NCBI GenBank assembly: GCA_019321725.1
Contig: CM033106.1
Coordinates: 27,950,118-28,014,117, forward strand
Source: Paulownia fortunei
Lineage: Eukaryota > Streptophyta > Magnoliopsida > Lamiales > Paulowniaceae
Reading direction: 5' to 3'
Length of the DNA: 64,000 nucleotides
A model generated the notes under the pieces. The model saw only the letters and a list, made by a program, of their open reading frames with translations. It made no database searches and had not been told where the DNA came from. A program made the translations under genes and the position numbers. Each line of letters opens with the position of its first letter. Positions within the stretch are counted from its first letter, which is position 1. Of the stretch, positions 59,841 through 64,000 are shown one piece after another.

Positions 59841-61260
59841 GGCTGGGATGATAACTTGATCACAGCAGATGGCAATTTCTGCATATAAGTATTGAACAAC
59901 TGATGAAAAAGTCCTGCAGTTCCATTGAAACAGTCCTTTTACTTCTTCCCAAAAGCTGCAACAGTGTTTTTTCGGTTGACAATTGCAGTTACGTGGAGTA
60001 TACATACACCATGACTTACTTTAGATCAGTCTAAAGAAAATTATACTTTAGTTAAAAATTCATCATCTAAGCAGCCTTATGCACAAGACTTTGTGCATTT
60101 TCTAGAAGTCTTATTCTTAAAGTTCGTCAATGCTGTCATAATTTACGCGGTCAGCTAATGCAGTGCAAAAAATTATTATACTCGTCGTAAGAGTCAAATA
60201 GTCAAATTTCTTGTAAAATTAGCCAAATGGACACTTTGGGTTTTCTTGTGAGTTAAATATATGAAATGATATACCAGATAAAATATTACTATAACCAACC
60301 TGCTTAATCACTCAAATTAGTAAATGACAGAACTCATTTTCAGTAACATTAATTATGAAGCCCGGAAAGCTAAAATAATTGCAATTGGCCGGTCAAAATA
60401 TTCCAGTTTAGAGTTCGTTGGAAGAATACAGGAAAAGGAAAAGGAAAAGGAGATTTGGGTGGGGGGTGGGGCAGTGTCTGCCTGTCTGGGGTCTAGTTTT
60501 ATGGTCAAAAAAGGCCGCTGGGCCAATATCTGTATTCAGCAAAATACTAATTTTATGTATAATTAAAAATGGTCCCTTTAACTTGGAAAACATCCAAAAT
60601 TTCATATGAATTCAATACCATGGTACAAATTGTGTTTTACTTCGATTATCTTTACAGGAGTGATTAATTTTCTTTACCTATTTTTTAGTCTGAAATTGCA
60701 TCATGCTAACATGTGTATATAACGAGACGACTGACAAGAATTGGCTAAGATTCTAACACAGTCGGTCCATCACTAATCATTGAATTATAGAAATGGTTGT
60801 TTTTCACCATATATCACCCTATGATGCATGCTCTTGGATGGATGGGGTGTATTTCGCGGGGTCCATTTAAGAATTTCATTACTGGCCCTTGTTTGTAATC
60901 TTAAACGCTTGTTGCATTCTTGAACTGTGTTTTTGTAGCATAGTGTTGCAACACCTAAGGAAGGACTCCTGTTTAATCAGGATCACTTCTGGTGGCACTG
61001 ACAATATTGAAAAGGTCCAGTCTTTTATCATTATATGAGAAAATCTTACATTCTTATGAGAGGTTTAAGGACAATGGAGAAGCAAAAGGGCTTATGAGAA
61101 GCCAGAAAAAGTAGAATTTCCAAGAATTACAGGTAAAAAAGCCATGGCTGTGTGGTAGATACTTGACAGAAACCTGCTTTTATTCTTTGCACAGGTAGGA
61201 AAGTCAAGCTTGCATCCATGCAGTTCATTGGTCAGTTTATAAATGTATAGGCAAACATAT

Positions 61261-61261
<1 letters not shown>

Positions 61262-61309
<48 letters not shown>

Positions 61310-61312
61310 TAT
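61262..61312. repeat. (CA)n-A17-(TA)n compound microsatellite
   Basis: A short CA repeat, a run of about 17 A, then a TA repeat of about 20 bases, ending before ATTTTCATAC. Confidence 0.9.
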
Positions 61313-62829
61313 TTTCATACTTTCCCTTATCTTATATATTTTCTTTAGTAAATGTCATAATAGGCAAATTGCTTATGTAGGGACTCGCAGAAAATGACTC
61401 TTAAGTTAAAGACATGGCCCTACCAGTTGACCAAGACCTGCAGGTCTTCTTTTCCTGGCCTTTTTTTTATTTTTTTCCGTTTCCTCCCAATTAATACATA
61501 CACGTTGCAATCAATTTTACTTATTTAACATAGCTAAAATTGGTGACACCTATTTAAAATTGTATCTCCAAACCGAAAAGAAAAAAGTTCCCAAACAAAG
61601 TGTATATTGTGTTTGAATCAAAGGATTTTGATATATGATTTGAATTACTCAATCAATTCTGTCATAATTGATTTGAGGTCCATAGGTAATTTAGAATTAC
61701 TCAAAACAAAATTTGTATTTAGATGAAAGACTTGAATTTGAAAAAGAGATTTTGAGCTAAAAACACTTCAATATTAAGTAAATTAAATAAGATATTTCAA
61801 AATGGGTGCTAAAGCATTCTTTTATAATTTGATATATTTCAACAATATCAATAAATTAATTATTATAAATTTAAAATCTTTAGATGTCAAATTTATCAGT
61901 TCAAACGTAAGTAATGAATTTATTGTTACGTACTTAACTCTTTCGTAGTCCTTTAATCCAATTAAAAATAAATGTTACCCAGACGTGCTTTAATATAATT
62001 TTTTTTCCACAGTTTCATTCTTCTTCTTCTAGGTAAATAGACGATTATGCCCTTGATAGAAAAACAAAATACCTGAACGACCCATCACCACAGCTATCTG
62101 GGCCGCAGCCACGGATGACTTTTCCAGAGCCTAGAGCAGGTCATGTAGCCCACATACTTCTAAAGCCCAATATCACTCTGGGCCTTGTAGTTTTTGTCCA
62201 AAGAAAACCAATGGTTGAGCCCACTGTCTGGTTACGGAAATTTCACATTATCATATTTCCTCCATTTATTGTTACTGAGGAATGATCAATTATTTAACAT
62301 TAATTTAGTTAATGGCTCAAAGGTTTTTCTTTTACTTTTTTCTTTAATGATGTAAAGTTACAGAAAGATGAAACTGAAACATTTTGGATTTTTTTTTTCT
62401 CAATTTAGTTTTTGAATATTTCATTGACATATAATTAGATAATTAAATTGTTTATATCGTAGTAAGAACGAGGGCATCAAATTAATTTCGCGCACATTTT
62501 CACAATACTTTTTTATTTTTTGAGGAGTTGGGTTAAATTGATTGTTCAAGATCTCTTTATTTTTTATGTAAACGTAGTCTAGAACCAATTTTTAAATTTT
62601 TTTTTTATATTGACGTGACGGCCGCGTCTCATCGGATCGGCCGTGGCTATTAGAAATGGGCCCTTTGATGCTATCACCTAACTTCTACCCAAGAATAGGT
62701 GATGACCAATAGCCAATAGGAGACCAGTATTTTCCTGAAGATTTTTGGTCCATTTTGTTAGGAATAAGATGAGGAGGAGTGTTCCTTTTGTTTTTTCCAT
62801 TTCTTTGTTTGCTCATTATCTGCAAACCA

Positions 62830-63100
62830 AGGTTGTAAATTTCTTAAAATATCTTATAAAATATTTAATAAAGTTTTTAAAAGTCGAGAATACAAGTTTC
62901 CAAAATAATTACAAAGTTGTTGTTATTAATATTTTTTAAGTTCTATGATCTTATTTTACTCAATACTTTAAGAATTTATTTTTAAAAATTTGATATATTA
63001 TCGTATAAGTTTCAAAAAATTAATTTATAATATGTTGGAGTTTATAAAATCTTTTAAATAAATTTAGTCCGACAACTTCTTAATCTTTTATTCTTTTTTC
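62830..63100. repeat. Dispersed AT-rich repeat (partner of 51170-51540)
   Basis: Shares an ordered set of motifs with 51170-51540, including AAATTTCTTAAAATAT and a TTATTAATATTTT...TAAGTTC block. It is more decayed and has no visible termini. Confidence 0.35.
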
Positions 63101-63710
63101 CCAAACCTATATCATTCATTCATATGCGCCTTATTGTAGGAGTAGGACCAAGATTATTCAAAAAGTATTAAACAACCAAATAACAAGAATTGAAAAAATC
63201 ACAATTTTAACTTAGACTTAAATCTAAAATAATCTTTCAGTTTCGTCCTCGAGATTTAAATCTGGAATAACCTTTGTTTTCATCGTTTAACCTAAATTTA
63301 TTTGCAAAAGTTAATATTAATAACTATATAGCAGCAACTTCTTGTCATGACTGGAAAAAAGTTTTCTTAATTTTCAAACTCAATTAAATATATAATTCAG
63401 AATGATAATTTTCACACTAATTAGACAAAAAATTTATGTAGATGCAAAAAGTGCCAAGATTCCACCACTCAACACACCACTATTGATAATTTAGCCTCTT
63501 AAAAAGCATTTTTAGCAAGTCACACACACACATAATCAGCAAAGAATATCACAATTACCCAAAAAAAAAAAAAAATTAGCTCAAATAACAAAGACAAGAA
63601 GAACAAGAAAGTACATGGACTACCCACTACTTCCCCAGAATATCACATTTTATTTTTTTGTTTGTTTGTTTCTATACGAGGATAATATTAATTTTCATTA
63701 ATTTCTACAA

Positions 63711-63869
63711 ATGGAGGTAGAAGATTTTTTGGAATCTTTCAAGATTTGGGCAGAGCAGCAGAAAAAGGGTTTTTCTATTCTTGTGCGGGTTAATCAGCCG
63801 TCAGATTATTATTGGACACAAGAGGAAGAAAAAGGCAAACAAAGTACATTTTGCCAACTTACACCATGA
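63711..63869 (+). CDS. Possible small ORF or first exon near the right edge
   Basis: An ATG at 63711 opens 52 codons (MEVEDFLESFKIWAEQQKKG...) ending in TGA at 63867-63869. The composition is more protein-like than that of the surrounding AT-rich frames, and a splice donor could lie within it, so it may be the start of a gene beyond the window. I do not recognise the family. Confidence 0.2.
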   Translation: MEVEDFLESFKIWAEQQKKGFSILVRVNQPSDYYWTQEEEKGKQSTFCQLTP

Positions 63870-64000
63870 TGAAATGATTCAACTTTAGGGAATCTCAAGT
63901 TACTTTTAGATAAGAAGTCCTTTTATTTGAGTATTCAACTTGCCAATATTTTATCAATTAATGTACAGTTTTGTTTACATGATTTTTGTACAAGTGGACA

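Larger units (their letters stand above)
59841..63710. other. Intergenic region right of the lectin kinase gene
   Basis: Contains the kinase promoter, a compound (CA)n-A-(TA)n microsatellite at 61262-61312, a repeat related to 51170-51540 at 62830-63100, and scattered TGGGCC-type motifs between about 62100 and 62660 that could belong to a promoter. I see no clear gene. Confidence 0.55.

Overview
The window is nuclear DNA of a flowering plant, most likely a eudicot. It is AT-rich between genes, the genes are split by many GT-AG introns, and the protein families are plant ones (DRP3 dynamin, HVA22, L-type lectin receptor kinase, GTD-binding FLOURY1-like protein, F-box/DUF295, plant gamma-glutamyl peptidase). 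I cannot name the species. All splice sites were read by eye and tested by reading-frame closure; no alignment was run.

Layout, left to right. (1) 87-2148, minus: 5' part of a DRP3-type dynamin (mitochondrial and peroxisomal fission), running off the left edge. (2) 4412-6166, plus: twin CX9C (CHCH) protein, head-to-head with the dynamin. (3) 8833-14284, minus: class I glutamine-amidotransferase-like gamma-glutamyl peptidase with a 4.5 kb first intron and a one-base frameshift in exon 1. (4) 14285-20528: intergenic, with a decayed Ty3/gypsy-type fragment and an unexplained GC-richer block. (5) 20529-23751, plus: HVA22/TB2-DP1 protein with a C-terminal zinc finger. (6) 24681-31744, minus: complete 19-exon methylmalonate-semialdehyde dehydrogenase (ALDH6B2) with a mitochondrial-type presequence. 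(7) 34131-43871, minus: a second ALDH6B2 paralog whose first coding exon is a FAR1-type DNA-binding domain, joined in frame and in phase to the dehydrogenase, with a repetitive C-terminal tail. (8) 48513-49376, minus: FLOURY1-like GTD-binding membrane protein. (9) 54548-57715, plus: three successively more decayed copies of an F-box/DUF295 gene. (10) 57768-59840, minus: L-type lectin receptor kinase. (11) 59841-64000: intergenic, with repeats and one possible small ORF.

The most interesting locus is the tandem ALDH6B2 pair. The 17 internal exons (2-18) have identical lengths and phases in both copies. The upstream copy, however, begins with a 532-nt FAR1-like exon in place of the 25-nt presequence exon, both ending in phase 1. 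The predicted product is an 821-residue protein joining a transposase-family DNA-binding domain to a CoA-acylating aldehyde dehydrogenase of valine catabolism. An in-frame ATG just upstream of exon 2 could alternatively give a shorter, mitochondrial-looking form.

Several genes in the window have mitochondrial connections (DRP3, CHCH protein, both dehydrogenases), but they belong to different pathways and nothing shows they act as a unit. The rest is ordinary plant gene neighbourhood with MITE-like elements, microsatellites and tandem duplications.
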